A stretch of 64,000 bases of DNA from Nematopogon swammerdamellus. Its lineage: Eukaryota; Arthropoda; Insecta; Lepidoptera; Adelidae. Shown one piece after another: positions 31,801-42,013 of the stretch. Below the pieces are notes generated by a model, which searched no databases, was not told where the DNA came from, and saw nothing but the letters and a program-made list of their open reading frames with translations. The DNA lies in assembly GCA_946902875.1 (NCBI GenBank), contig OX336338.1:5819971-5883970 (forward strand), read 5' to 3'. Made by a program: the position numbers and the translations under genes. The first letter of the stretch is position 1. Each line of letters begins with the position of its first letter.

Positions 31801-32032
31801 AAGCCATGTTACGGTGTTGTTTTCACTTCTGCCGGCAATCCCGGAGTGCAACTGTGGCTTTTTTTTGTGTATAAAGCACCTGTAACGTATTTATATGTGC
31901 CTGACTAATAAATACTTTTTTTATTAAGTATTTTTCTTTTTAATAAATTCGGTTTCAAAAGTCTTCTATCTGACCTTCCCCTGACATACCGAAAGATAAT
32001 AAAACGCTCGATATTAAAATACATACAATTTA

Positions 32033-32115
32033 AGCGGCGGGTGGCCGAATGGTCTGAGCTTCTCTCGCGAGAGGTCCGAGGTTCGAATCCGGTCAGCGTG
32101 TACCGATGAGTTTTT
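32033..32115 (+). repeat. tRNA-like SINE head (family B type)
   Basis: A box TGGCCGAATGG (32042-32052) and B box GGTTCGAATCC (32080-32090) in tRNA-Ser/Leu-like context. It matches the head of 42014-42408 in reverse. It lacks the rest of family B and runs straight into an inverted family A SINE. Acceptor-stem pairing and a CCA-like context are missing, so it is not called as a tRNA gene. Confidence 0.75.
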
Positions 32116-32447
32116 CTTTTATGCAAACTGACACGGTTGATTACATCACCTACACTAAAACATCCGTGATGACAGCCCATAACACCTGGTGAACTAGGTG
32201 CCATGTCAGTGCTTCCCTTCATTTCATGTCGCCTACACTGAACTGGACTGAAAACACGAACTATTTACATAGCCGCTTCTACCGACGACGTTTCGTTCGG
32301 TGCGGTGGTACCAACCCGGGAGGTATAAAGTCTTACCACTTAGTAAAGTAAGAAGGAAAGGGACCTACAGTGTTACGACCTACAGTGAACCACGATCAGC
32401 CTCCGACGGTCGAGCCGGTCACCCATCCAAATACTGAGCTACCGAGA
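32110..32447 (-). repeat. Chimeric SINE (family A), minus, with 5S-like head remnant
   Basis: 'CAAACTGACACGGTTGATTA', 'CCCATAACACCTGGTGAACT', 'GTGCGGTGGTACCAACCCGG', 'GGGACCTACAGTGTTACGAC', then 'GGTCACCCATCCAAATACTG' at 32419-32438, the reverse complement of the 5S rRNA box C region. The tRNA-like extreme 5' end is gone. Confidence 0.85.
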
Positions 32448-32708
32448 CGGGGGGGGACTTACGCCTCTATCAAGTCTATCAAGCTGTTATTGCAAAATAA
32501 TAGAGCAATTATTCGGGTTACTCTAGATTTCGACTTTTGCCCGGCCGATTTCTTATTCGTACTCCTGCGTGCGCCGGGAAGAATTCTAACGCAATAACAG
32601 TTGTCACACTCGCGTGAAGAGCTCCTCGGATTCCACTAATCATTATTTCCGTCATCGAGACGGGCAAATACGAAAATACTCACATGTTTTTTTAGGCAGA
32701 AAAGTCCG

Positions 32709-32712
<4 letters not shown>

Positions 32713-32753
<41 letters not shown>
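32713..32753 (+). repeat. (AG)n microsatellite
   Basis: About 20 AG/GA units without interruption. (GA)n tracts can bind GAGA factor-like proteins. Confidence 0.95.
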
Positions 32754-32756
<3 letters not shown>

Positions 32757-33019
32757 GAAAGCAGGAGAAGTGCGCCGGAGCACGGAAGCAAACATGTGTT
32801 TCAGTTTGTCTGACACTATTAACTACTGCGACATATGTTTTGTGGGGGGCGTAGTTAAAAATGAGAATATATTTATGAGTAAAGTGTGTTGGTGCTCGTA
32901 TTCCGAGAAGGCCGGCTGGTGGCACTAGCGAGTCTCGCCGCGTACGCTCGAGATTCCTCACAATACATTAAATCAGTCAGTGCGTCGTAATTAAGTAAAT
33001 AAATACAGTTTGCCAAGTC

Positions 33020-33125
33020 GACGGTGAAATATCGCCGTGGAGGAGGCGGGCGGGTGTGCGCGGTGCGGTGGGAGCGCGGCGGGGGCGGAGCGGGGGCGGA
33101 GTGGGGTGAGGCGGCGTCGTAAAGA
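33020..33125. other. GC-rich block
   Basis: GGAGGCGGGCGGG- and GGGGCGGAG-type repeats (33042-33110), G-rich on the plus strand. No gene. Confidence 0.4.
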
Positions 33126-33342
33126 CGTATTATTACGGTAATTACAATAAATTAGCGTGCTCGGTCGGCATTGGCAAGCCGAGAGGGAAATTTGCGAAGT
33201 GAGCCGGCCGCTTCAACATTATGACACCGATGACTGACAAGTCGCTTTGGACACGACACGTGCATCCATTCCAATTTCCTACTTACAAACTCGTACGTAT
33301 AGTCCAACCAATGTAAAACAACTCCACTTTACTGCTGCTGTA

Positions 33343-33513
33343 CCCTAATCACGAGATTTAACCTACTACGCTACGCTACGCCGTGTTCTCCGCATCATTT
33401 GTATGGAGAAACGGAGAGGCGCTTCTAGTGATAGATTTGCCAACTTCGTTTCTTCATACAAAATGATGCAGAGAACACGGCGTAGCGTAGTAGGTTAAAT
33501 TTCGTGATTAGGG
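33343..33513. mobile_element. TA-flanked fold-back MITE, 171 bp
   Basis: Arms CCCTAATCACGAGATTTAAC... and its inverted partner ending ...GATTAGGG pair over about 60 bp with a few mismatches and one 5-bp unit difference in a CTACG repeat. TA sits at both borders (33341-33342, 33514-33515), as expected for Tc1/mariner-type MITEs. The interior (33408-33452) has no coding content. Confidence 0.8.
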
Positions 33514-33779
33514 TACTGTAGCCACCACCACCGTGTAGCTAAGCGATCCAATGGCGTAGAATAGAGCCCATCGATTGACGAAACGGTGAGCGGCGCAGCG
33601 CGGACGAGGTTATCGGCCGACACTGGTCCTAGTCATTGACCTATTAAGAACAGGTTGCCTCTATCAAATTAGCTTCCAATCGAATTAACTGCTTGATTTA
33701 CAGCAAACCAATAAAGGATGAGGGCCTTCATTCACTACCTTTTACTGCGACCGCGATAAAAGCAATTCACTCTGCAATC

Positions 33780-33880
33780 ACGGCGGCGCGGCGGCGGCGG
33801 CGCGAGTACAGTTTTAATCAAATGCGATGATGTCGGCCGCTTCGTCGCCGTCACCGCGCGCCGAGTAAATCTACTTTATT
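33780..33880. other. GC-rich block
   Basis: (GCGGCG)n-like at 33782-33802 and CpG-rich to 33865. No gene. 33990-34020 is a (CCGT)n microsatellite. Confidence 0.35.
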
Positions 33881-34286
33881 GACAAGTTAAATGTGAAATG
33901 CGCCAATTGCGGCCGTACAGGCCCCGCGCCGATCTCGCGCCTGCGTTCGAAATGAGTGCACCTGCCCCTCATAAAAACAGTCGCGCCGGCCGCTCCGTCC
34001 GTCCGTCTGTCCGTCCGTCGGCTCACTTGGGCATTGAGTAATGCTCTTCCGACTTGGGTTCGATCGAGTTGTCGATACCACCTCCGCCTCCCCGCCGCCT
34101 CCGCTCCGCAGACGTGCGCCCGCCTCCACGTCCGCCTATTTCACACGTGCCCCTCGAAACGGTTCAGTAAAACCAGACACGTTTCAGATGCCCTATCATT
34201 AGTGGCGATGGGGAAGATGAACCTTTTTGTTAATATGTCCAAAATGTTATTGTCTTAAATGAAGGTAAAATATTTTATTTTCAATT

Positions 34287-34289
<3 letters not shown>

Positions 34290-34318
<29 letters not shown>
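34290..34318. repeat. (TA)n microsatellite
   Basis: Uninterrupted alternating A/T, preceded by A/T-rich DNA. Confidence 0.95.
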
Positions 34319-34319
<1 letters not shown>

Positions 34320-34499
34320 CTGGAAAATAATCCATTGGTTTAAATAAGCGAACCAAGTACAAGTTTCACTTACTAAATATATAAATGTTTACTTAACTTC
34401 AAGATAGGTAGGAATAACTTCTCACTTCGACCCGTAATTTATAATCCGAAATAAAAAAAATATGTTGAAAAAAGTTTGGAATAAAAGTTAAATTACAAA

Positions 34500-34680
34500 T
34501 TTAAAAAAAACCGACCCTTAAAACGTTCAAAAATAATTTCCGTCGGGGGACTGCTAAGTAAATACCAGCCCGCACAGCTCTGAGTTTTTATATTTTATTT
34601 ACTTAGCGGTCCCCCGACTCCTTTAAGTAAGTAAACACCGCTCTTTTAGCGTCGGGGGTTAAAAATATAAATATATAACC
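34500..34680. repeat. Fold-back repeat with GTCGGGGGAC arms
   Basis: GTCGGGGGACTGCTAAGTAA (34543-34562, continuing ATA) is repeated inverted as TATTTACTTAGCGGTCCCCC + GAC at 34596-34618 with one mismatch. A 3' copy-end 'AGCGTCGGGGGTTAAAAAT' follows at 34650-34668, similar to the ends at 16090 and 59560. Confidence 0.8.
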
Positions 34681-35136
34681 AGTTTGGTCGCATCGGTATC
34701 AACGCTCGTGGGTCGGTCTTCTCCTCGGTCTTCTCTTCGAATATGGTCTACTGATTTGACTGTCGTAAATATTTTCGTCTATCATACATAAATAAAATGG
34801 ACGGAACACACGCGTCTCAATGTGTCTATGAGCTCTAAAAGCGACGCGGTCAAAATTCCAAAAATATTATACGGCAAAATTTAATTGGTTCAAGGTCGCA
34901 CGTGCACATGTACCCGCTTCTGCATTACCTAGAACCTTCCGAGTTCCAAACACCGGAAGAATTTCCGCATTTTAATGTGAAGTAAAAAAGTTTTTTTCAG
35001 AATACATTAGAGAATAATACAATTATGAATATATGTGTTTTCAATTAATTTTTGCAATAGAGTTGAATAAATTCAAAAATAATTCAATTTAGAGACAGTT
35101 TCACCGTAGTCGTATAAAGGCATATTAAGTGCGAGG

Positions 35137-35174
35137 CTCCGATGTGTGAACAACGCGTTGTTCACACATCGGAG
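35137..35174. repeat. Perfect 38-bp palindrome, no spacer
   Basis: CTCCGATGTGTGAACAACG followed directly by its reverse complement. It immediately precedes 'GTTCCGTAGCCGTTTTCTAC', the left end of the repeat type also seen at 22935. Confidence 0.95.
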
Positions 35175-35750
35175 GTTCCGTAGCCGTTTTCTACTTGTCC
35201 ATCACTGCTGCACGCCCTTCTCCACGTCGCACCGCGCACCGCGCCCGTGAGACGCTCCTACGCTCAGAACAAAATGTTTATCTCTATAATTTTAACATTG
35301 AAAATGTTTTTTCGATCGCGTTGGTAGGGCACCCATTTCAAGGAAAAGTGCGACATCGGCTTGGTGTCGTGAATTTTCCAGCTAAGTGGATGATTGGGGT
35401 GTCAAAAGATGCGTCTCGGCGAGGGCGTAAAAAGTCGTTGGAAAAGTCAAAAACTTTTTTCAAAAAATGAAAAAATGTCAAAAAATGACGTGATTTTTTG
35501 GTGTCTTCTCTCATTGAATCGGCGATTTCTCGAAAACGAAAAACGATATCGAAAAAATGAAAAAAAACCCTCGGGGTATTGAGTTGGGCTACAATTTGCA
35601 AAAAACGGGACCTCGCTATCCCTCACGGTCTAGGCTGTACTTAGCTTATCCTTTATGCGGCGGAATTTTAAATACCGCGGGAGGTATGTGCGGCGCGCGG
35701 ACTAATCTGAGTAGTAGCATTAAAGTTTATGATTTTTACATATAAATATA
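35175..35750 (+). repeat. GGTTCCGTAGCC-type repeat and unassigned flank
   Basis: 35165-35260 matches 22940-23035 in order ('TTCCGTAGCC', 'CTACTTGTCCATCACTGCTG', 'CGCACC'). The rest has plus-strand open frames rich in Lys (35394-35582) that look like low-complexity A-rich reading, with no domain recognised. Confidence 0.45.
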
Positions 35751-35989
35751 ATTTTAATAAAATATAAAAATGAAATAATAATAATAATATAAAATATTAT
35801 TTCAGCGACGCATCTTCTAACCTAACCTATATAATATTTTTATATTTGATATTTATTAATTTGTTACTTTAGTAAGACATAATGTCAAGCTTATCTCTGT
35901 TTCTGTCTAAATTTTAGTTTAAATGTTTTAAGCTGATTGTGTTTTTGAAAAATAATAAAAAATATATAAATGTAATACTTTTTTTATTT

Positions 35990-36110
35990 TCTTGAGTTCA
36001 TTTTCAATGTACCTCGAAGGTCGTGTAATGCACGAGATCTGTGAATTTTTTAAAGAGATAAACTTAAAAATAGTTTTCATGCCGTAAGCACTAAATGAAT
36101 ATGCTTTAAT
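35990..36110 (+). repeat. Dispersed repeat (matches 4188-4245 and 18620-18660)
   Basis: 'CATTTTCAATGTACCTCGAA' and 'TAATGCACGAGATCTGTGAA' match the 4.2 kb site; 'AATAGTTTTCATGCCGTAAG' matches 18625-18650. Together these show a larger element of which the other two sites hold different pieces. Confidence 0.6.
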
Positions 36111-36334
36111 ATATTTTTCTAGATTTATTGGTCGTTTTGTTTCGGAATTATCGCCTCGAAGAGAGCAAATTTCGAGGCAAATTTGATATATTTCATCAAC
36201 CTACATAGGTATAGCTATTTATACAATCCAGAATGTATTTTTAAATAGTAGTAGATAATCTAGGCTATTCATGAACTTTTTAACGATATACAACTCGGCT
36301 TATTACAAAAATATTTTTATTTTTCACTTTATTT

Positions 36335-36408
36335 TTGCAGCGGGCCTATTTACTTTCTTCATTTTAAATACGAATTTCACGCGTGCAAAGCCGCGGGCAA
36401 AAGCTAGT
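36335..36408 (+). repeat. Helitron-like 3' terminus
   Basis: 'AATACGAATTTCACGCGTGC', 'AAAGCCGCGGGCAAAAGCTA' then G and T, the same terminus as at 24469 and 28662. Confidence 0.7.
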
Positions 36409-36409
36409 A

Positions 36410-37655
36410 GGTACCTAATAAACGTGAAAAAAAAATATCGCTTTTATTATTTTCGATGACTGACTTCGCCGCAGTCGGGTAAACGTAATGCAATGCGCAA
36501 TCACCTTAAAGTGTACATGTCGCGGAAATATTTGCGCGTGAACTTTCACTGTGCTTTCAGACGGGACGGAGGTGAGGCGACATTAAATTAAATGAACGCA
36601 CGCTAATATATCATACTTACACCTTACGGCACTGCCTGCGAACTCCGACCCGACTATTCTTCGAGATGAAGGGCGGACTTTATACTCTTTTGGGAACATT
36701 GGCGGGTTTTCACGTAACTCTTGTCGCCGCATTTCGGTTCATTTCTTAGATAAGTAAGTAGTAGTTTGTTTAAATTGTTTATTTATCAGACATAGTTTTA
36801 GTTTTTAGTTTTTTTTACTACCTACTGAATAGGTACGAGTAGGATGGCATGCCAGAAGTCGCAAAAAATTTAGGTAAACTTTACACTTGACGCAATATTC
36901 TCTCAAATTCTAACTTTTTTTAAAAGTAAAAAGTTTATTTTTATTAGATACAATATAGATTTAGTGTAGATATAATAGTTAGTTTGAATTTTAGATATAA
37001 GTTTTATTCATAATGTTTAGTTTCTAATTAATATTATTATTTTGAATTTATTGGTACCGGTTTATGTTTTGTTTGTTTAATAAAATAAATCAAAACGCGT
37101 TAGCACTTTCGCAATTTACGGAAAAAGTGTAAAAAAAAATCTAAAGTTTACTTTTTATTTATTTTACTACCTGCTTAACAGGTACCTACGTCGTCGTACG
37201 AGTAGGATGGCACCGTGGCATGCAAAAAGCCAACATCGCAACAAATGTAAAGTAAACTTTACAGTTAAGGCATGGTGCACGGTAGGTAAGCAAACACGGT
37301 GCAAATTTCATATTCGTAGTCAACTCGCTACTTGAAGCAAATAAAAAAAAATCCTCAAATTTCTAACATCGAAATACAACAGAAACATATAATTTTGAAA
37401 AAAAAAAAAAAGAAAAACAGGTAACAAAGATCATGTAAGTTTACGGTAAATGAAAACCAACACGACAAGCACATGACAGACACACTCAGTGGGTGCGCTG
37501 CGCCACCGCGCGCGACACTTGTCAAGTCGCGCGTCGTGACTTCAGCAATTAGCCGTGTTATAGGGCGACGCGAGGAATGAAGAAGCGCTCTCACTCAGCC
37601 AGCATAAGACATTATACGAGCAAGCTCCGCGGGACATTCTTCTCTAGTGTTCCAA
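36410..37655. other. AT-rich spacer, no gene
   Basis: Contains two similar A/T-rich stretches around 'CTACCTACTGAATAGGTACG' (36820) and 'CTACCTGCTTAACAGGTACC' (37170), each followed by 'GAGTAGGATGGCA'. This is a divergent ~350-bp direct repeat (36800-36920 against 37150-37270). No ORF of note. Confidence 0.5.
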
Positions 37656-37659
37656 TTCC

Positions 37660-37825
37660 TACTTTTAAGGGTTCCGTCTGCCACACGCGCTGTCCGAACT
37701 GATTACACGGGAACGTAAAGGTCAATAAATCTTAAAACAATTGATAAAGTTGTCAATTTGTCTTTACGGCATGAGAACTACTATTGCTCTGCGTGTAAGA
37801 TGGAAATGGCTACGGAACCCTCGGA
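37660..37825. repeat. Small repeat bounded by inverted GGGTTCCGT / ACGGAACCC
   Basis: AAGGGTTCCGTCTGCC at the left and GGCTACGGAACCCTCGG at the right form inverted ends related to family C termini. Confidence 0.5.
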
Positions 37826-37842
37826 ACAACGTTCGCACTTAA

Positions 37843-38603
37843 GACGAGACGGAAGTTAACTTTTTCCATACAAAATCGTCTTTCGGCATTTATGTTTTCT
37901 AGCACCCTAAACCTTATCCGATTTTTACAAAAAACTTAAGAACAGTCCAATCTACGTTCCTGTCGTTTTTTGTTTATTTTTAGATAAAATGTACATACAA
38001 ACCCGAGGCTAAAAAAATTATTTTGACCGAAAAACAATTTTTTTTTATTTGATGTCATGAAGTTCACCCCAAAATTAAAGGGTTAAGCTTTATTGAGTCA
38101 TCACATCACACCACTTTAGATATTCAAAAAATAAAAACACAGGTACGTAGATACCGTACGTAGATACGGTAGAGCAGCCATACTCAAAGTGTGCTCCGCG
38201 GAGCCCTAGGGCTCCACGAGCCTCTGTGGGGGCTCCGCGAGAATACGAGAAAATAAAAAATACACCTCTCCTCTCTGGCTCGATTCAGCTAGATCCATTA
38301 GATATTTAATTATTGTTTTTCTTTTATTATAATATTATGCAAGTAACTGTTACATTGTAATATGATTATTAATACAGAATGCAAAAAACTAATTTTTGTT
38401 TATCCTAGGGCTCCGTCAAATATTTCGCTTTCCAAAAGGGTTCCGTCACCAAAAAAGTTTGAGAACCGCTGCAGTAGAGGTAGTACGCGACTGTCCTTAT
38501 TACAACAAAAAAGAATTGTAAAAATCAGATAAGGTTTAGGGGGGTAAAAAACATAAGTGCCGAAAGACGATTTTGTATGGAGAAAGTTAACTTCCGTCTC
38601 GTC
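37843..38603. mobile_element. piggyBac-like TTAA-flanked non-autonomous element carrying a nested hAT element
   Basis: TTAA at 37839-37842 and 38604-38607 borders the ends GACGAGACGGAAGTTAAC and its inverse. Terminal inverted repeats extend about 95 bp with few differences ('CATACAAAATCGTCTTTCGG', 'CCTAAACCTTATC'). A TTAA target site is diagnostic for piggyBac. The interior has no transposase frame. About 297 bp of its length is the younger hAT-type insertion at 38175-38471. Confidence 0.85.
38175..38471. mobile_element. hAT-type element, 297 bp, nested in the TTAA element
   Basis: Left end CAGCCATACTCAAAGTGT, right end (reverse complement) CAGCGGTTCTCAAACTTT. Flanks CGGTAGAG (38167-38174) and CAGTAGAG (38472-38479) are an 8-bp duplication with one change. 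A perfect 12-bp dyad GCTCCGCGGAGC is centred between bases 24 and 25 of the left end only, and the right end carries a T-run instead. Confidence 0.8.
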
Positions 38604-38726
38604 TTAAACAGACTTTAATGAACACAGGAAAGGGCTGAGAGACCAATGATGCAGTCGACACAGCAATCCTGAGGTGGAATTAGGTAATCACGATTAAAGA
38701 AGGGCTCATTTAATAATAATTTTGAG

Positions 38727-39688
38727 CACTGGCGGCTGGTCCTAAAGTGCGCTCGTGCGCCGCACTACCATACCACGAGAAGTCTTCACTTCACTCAAAA
38801 TAAATAATACCTTACAACATACTACATTAAAACCATAAAGATCGTACTCCAAATAAATACGAATGTGAATTCGATCTTATTTTATAGATCACAAGGCACG
38901 TTTTTGAGAGTAAACGCGCGCGCCGTGCAGAATATAAATCGCACGCGGGTCTCCCATACTGAATGTATGGGGATCGGCAAAACACCGCTGGCGCGTGAGA
39001 CAGAAGATACTTCATAGAAACAGTATGGGCCGAAAGGAGTTCTGCGTGCGGCGCACGAGCGCCAAACAAGGACGCTATATCGTGAATACCCGCGCGTGCG
39101 ACACGTCGCGTCGCGAGCGATTCGTTTTGCACAAGTCCGTCTTACAAACTCTTTGCCGTCTACCTAGAGTCAGCGCGCTGTCATGTGATGTCACATACCC
39201 GTTAGCGCGCGAAATTTAAAATGGGATATGGTTAGGTTTTGTGCTTTCTGTCACGTGATACTGTGAATTAAGTGGTGCCGATATTTGCCTAAGCGTTGGT
39301 TTAAAGGCAAGGCAATTTTATAACAATCAGGTGATCCCGGGTTCAATTCCTACTTTTCAAATGCTTTTATTTTTATTTATTTTTTTGAAGTATTTTTGGA
39401 CTGTTTTCTTTTTGAAAACTGCAGTAGTGTTGTGGTCTATGGGTGTATTCATAAAGGTACTAAAAATAAGTTAAAAAACTTGTTTGGATTTTTTTTCTTG
39501 TTTTTTGCAACTCATTGAGTGTCTTGAGAATATTCATACTAGGTACTTAGATAATAAAACGCAGGCGTTTAAAAAATTCGGAAGTCCCGATCTTAAAATA
39601 ACATGACGAGAATGTGTTGGGAAATTTGGTATTTATGTAGGTAGGTACTTAGCGCACTACCGGTCACTGAAGTCACCAGCCGCCACTG
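38727..39688. mobile_element. hAT-type element, 962 bp, exact 8-bp duplication ATTTTGAG
   Basis: Left end CACTGGCGGCTGGT and right end (reverse complement) CAGTGGCGGCTGGT. ATTTTGAG occurs exactly at 38719-38726 and 39689-39696. The GC-rich interior (38900-39150) contains overlapping open frames on both strands (38827-39132 minus, 38995-39219 plus) without transposase motifs. A B-box-like 'GGGTTCAATTCC' lies at 39340-39351. Confidence 0.85.
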
Positions 39689-39696
39689 ATTTTGAG

Positions 39697-41095
39697 GCAA
39701 CTCTACAGTAGATTGGCGGACTGTAACAAAGCTGGTACTACCGGCCATTTTCTAACCTTTTAACGCTTAAATAATAAAAACAGGACACACCTTACTGTCA
39801 GCGTGGTACTGAACTCCTGATACTCGACGTTTATGAATGAAACCCTTCAAATAATTTTTATTTATTACTTTAGTTACCTACTTTATAAAAAAATTATTCG
39901 ATCGCTGAACAAATTTTATTGTATGTTGGTTCCGATATGAGTATTAATTAATTAGTCGTTACCAATCAAATTTTAATAATAGCGTGTCACAGACGAAAAC
40001 TCAATTTCCGATAGTAAAAAATAAATTTAAAACTATTTATGGAGACACTCCACGCGCGCTGGGAGGCCGACTAGCGGAAACCTCTCATAATCATAAAATA
40101 ATAATGCGGTGTTGTGTGATAGATCACCATGAAAATTAATTAGGAAAACGAAAAAAAAAAACAAACAAAAATACAGACAAGCCAGTCGACACAATAAATA
40201 ATACACCGTTTTGAGAAAATGTTTCCCGCTATTGTTCGCGGCTCGGTCGCTCGGTGCCACACGCAATCCAAAATAATAACATCTAGCTAGAGACACGAGA
40301 TTCATCCTACTTGTCGGCACTGATTACCCGCTACTCTAGCACAATGCCGTAAGAGAAGAAACGAGATCTGCCGAGTGGGGGGTTGCCGTTCATTAATTAG
40401 CCAATCGCGAGTACAAGTTTACAACTCAATAAGGAGTATTATTTTCGAAAGGTAATTACTCTCGCTATTGTTGGCGGAGGCTTCCCATATCGAAGACAAT
40501 CAGGTAATAACGGTTTGATCCGACGAAGACAAAACGCATGCGCGAGGGAGAGAACGCCGCCGCGCACTGCGCTAGCACCCGACCGCGCGCCGAGACGAGA
40601 CGCCCCGCGCTCCGCGCGCTAACGGCTGGCGGCCGAGCTAAATGGCACTAATGCCTCATTAAATTTTAATTAATAGTGTACGAAACAAAAAGTACGCAGC
40701 GACGTCAACAATAGAGAACGATACCCTAATTATACGTATGCGGCAAAGACACGAAACACAACGACGAGACGTGACGGGTGGGACGGTAGCCCCGGCCGGT
40801 AGGAACGAACATGATAATAATATGTTTACAGCATGCGATCGCGCGATACCACCGCGCCCGCTAGTTTGTTCAGTTCGAATAACAAAACTAACGCAAAATG
40901 TCTAAGCTAAGCCGCTTACAACATTCCCGACAGACGCACAGACAGAGGGGCGAGCGACACGCTTGGAGCGAAACGATGCGAGTATATCTCTGGCTGGTTA
41001 TCTTGTGAATTCAAGGAATTGTTTCTGGGATTAGGTGTACTACGGTTTCAGCAAAACACGGTAGGTATTATTTATTGTATCCAGAGTTGATTCAC
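39697..41095. other. Spacer with a GC-rich, unique-looking core
   Basis: 40540-40640 is CpG-rich. 40640-40700 has homeodomain-type AT cores ('CATTAAATTTTAATTAATAG'). No repeat partner and no plausible ORF. It is a candidate cis-regulatory or conserved non-coding stretch, which is speculative. Confidence 0.3.
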
Positions 41096-41099
41096 TAAA

Positions 41100-41207
41100 T
41101 AAAAAGCCGCCAATTGCGAGTACGACTCGCGCACCGAGGGTTCCGTACCCGACAGAACGGCGTATAGGCTTAGTAATAGCCTTCCGTACGGTATACGGAA
41201 ACCTATA
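41100..41207 (-). repeat. Internally deleted GGTTTCCGTA-family copy
   Basis: 'GAGTACGACTCGCGCACCGA' 'GGGTTCCGTACCCGACAGA' is followed directly by 'GGCGTATAGGCTTAGTAATA' and 'CCTTCCGTACGGTATACGGA'. Only the two ends of the family remain. Confidence 0.75.
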
Positions 41208-42013
41208 AAATCTAAATGTGCATACATATGCTATGTCGTTCTAATACATGTGATGAAAACATCATGAAAATAGTTCAAGATTTGGTCTAGATTTGGAGGA
41301 GAAAACAGGGGAATACATACGAAACCTCAATTTTATATAATGACCCCTTCGCTCAATATTTGAGTGGTGGATAAGTAGTAGAACGCAACAGCATTAGACT
41401 TATTCCACAGCTTATTCTTCAAATTTCTCGACGCCCGCATTTCGTCTTAAACGGAATAATTCTGCGGACGACAGCATAAAACGTCTGAAGTCAGCCTTGG
41501 CCAGATAAACAGGTAAGAACGTCACCCGCCCGCCACGCAGCGCTCATACGATTCATCAGATAAGATAAAACTTGAGTTCTGATAGTTTCGATAAAGATTG
41601 CATGGCAGTTTCTTGAAAAGCTTAATCTAGTTACCTACAACAATGTGTGCGCTGGTTAAATCACCATTCGTTTGTGATATTACATACATAGCGTCACGCG
41701 TGTTTTGCAGTGGGATAGCCAGAGACAACGGATCTCAACGTGCCACGATGCTGACACACTCTGCCGACTCTTCCCCTTTCATAATGTTCTTCATACGTAT
41801 GCTCATCGCGTCGGTTGTATTGTTTATAAATAATTTAAATGATCTAGGTAATACGTATGTACCTACTTATGTTAGGGAAACAGGACATATTTCGGGATAC
41901 TTAAATTAAAAAAAATATTAGATAGAGCAGAAATTCTCATTGTCTGCTTGATCGTTTTCTCCGAGATCTGGGCAAACAAAATCATATTCGGGCTAAATTG
42001 TGAATTTTAGAGT

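Noticed and set aside
31412..31885. 157-codon plus-strand open frame after the minisatellite
   Set aside because: It translates the GGGTTCCGTAAC tandem units and then a poly-T tract (polyphenylalanine); compositional.
32033..32115. tRNA gene
   Set aside because: A and B boxes are present, but the acceptor stem does not pair convincingly and the segment continues as SINE-type sequence also found at 42014-42408; best read as a tRNA-derived SINE head.
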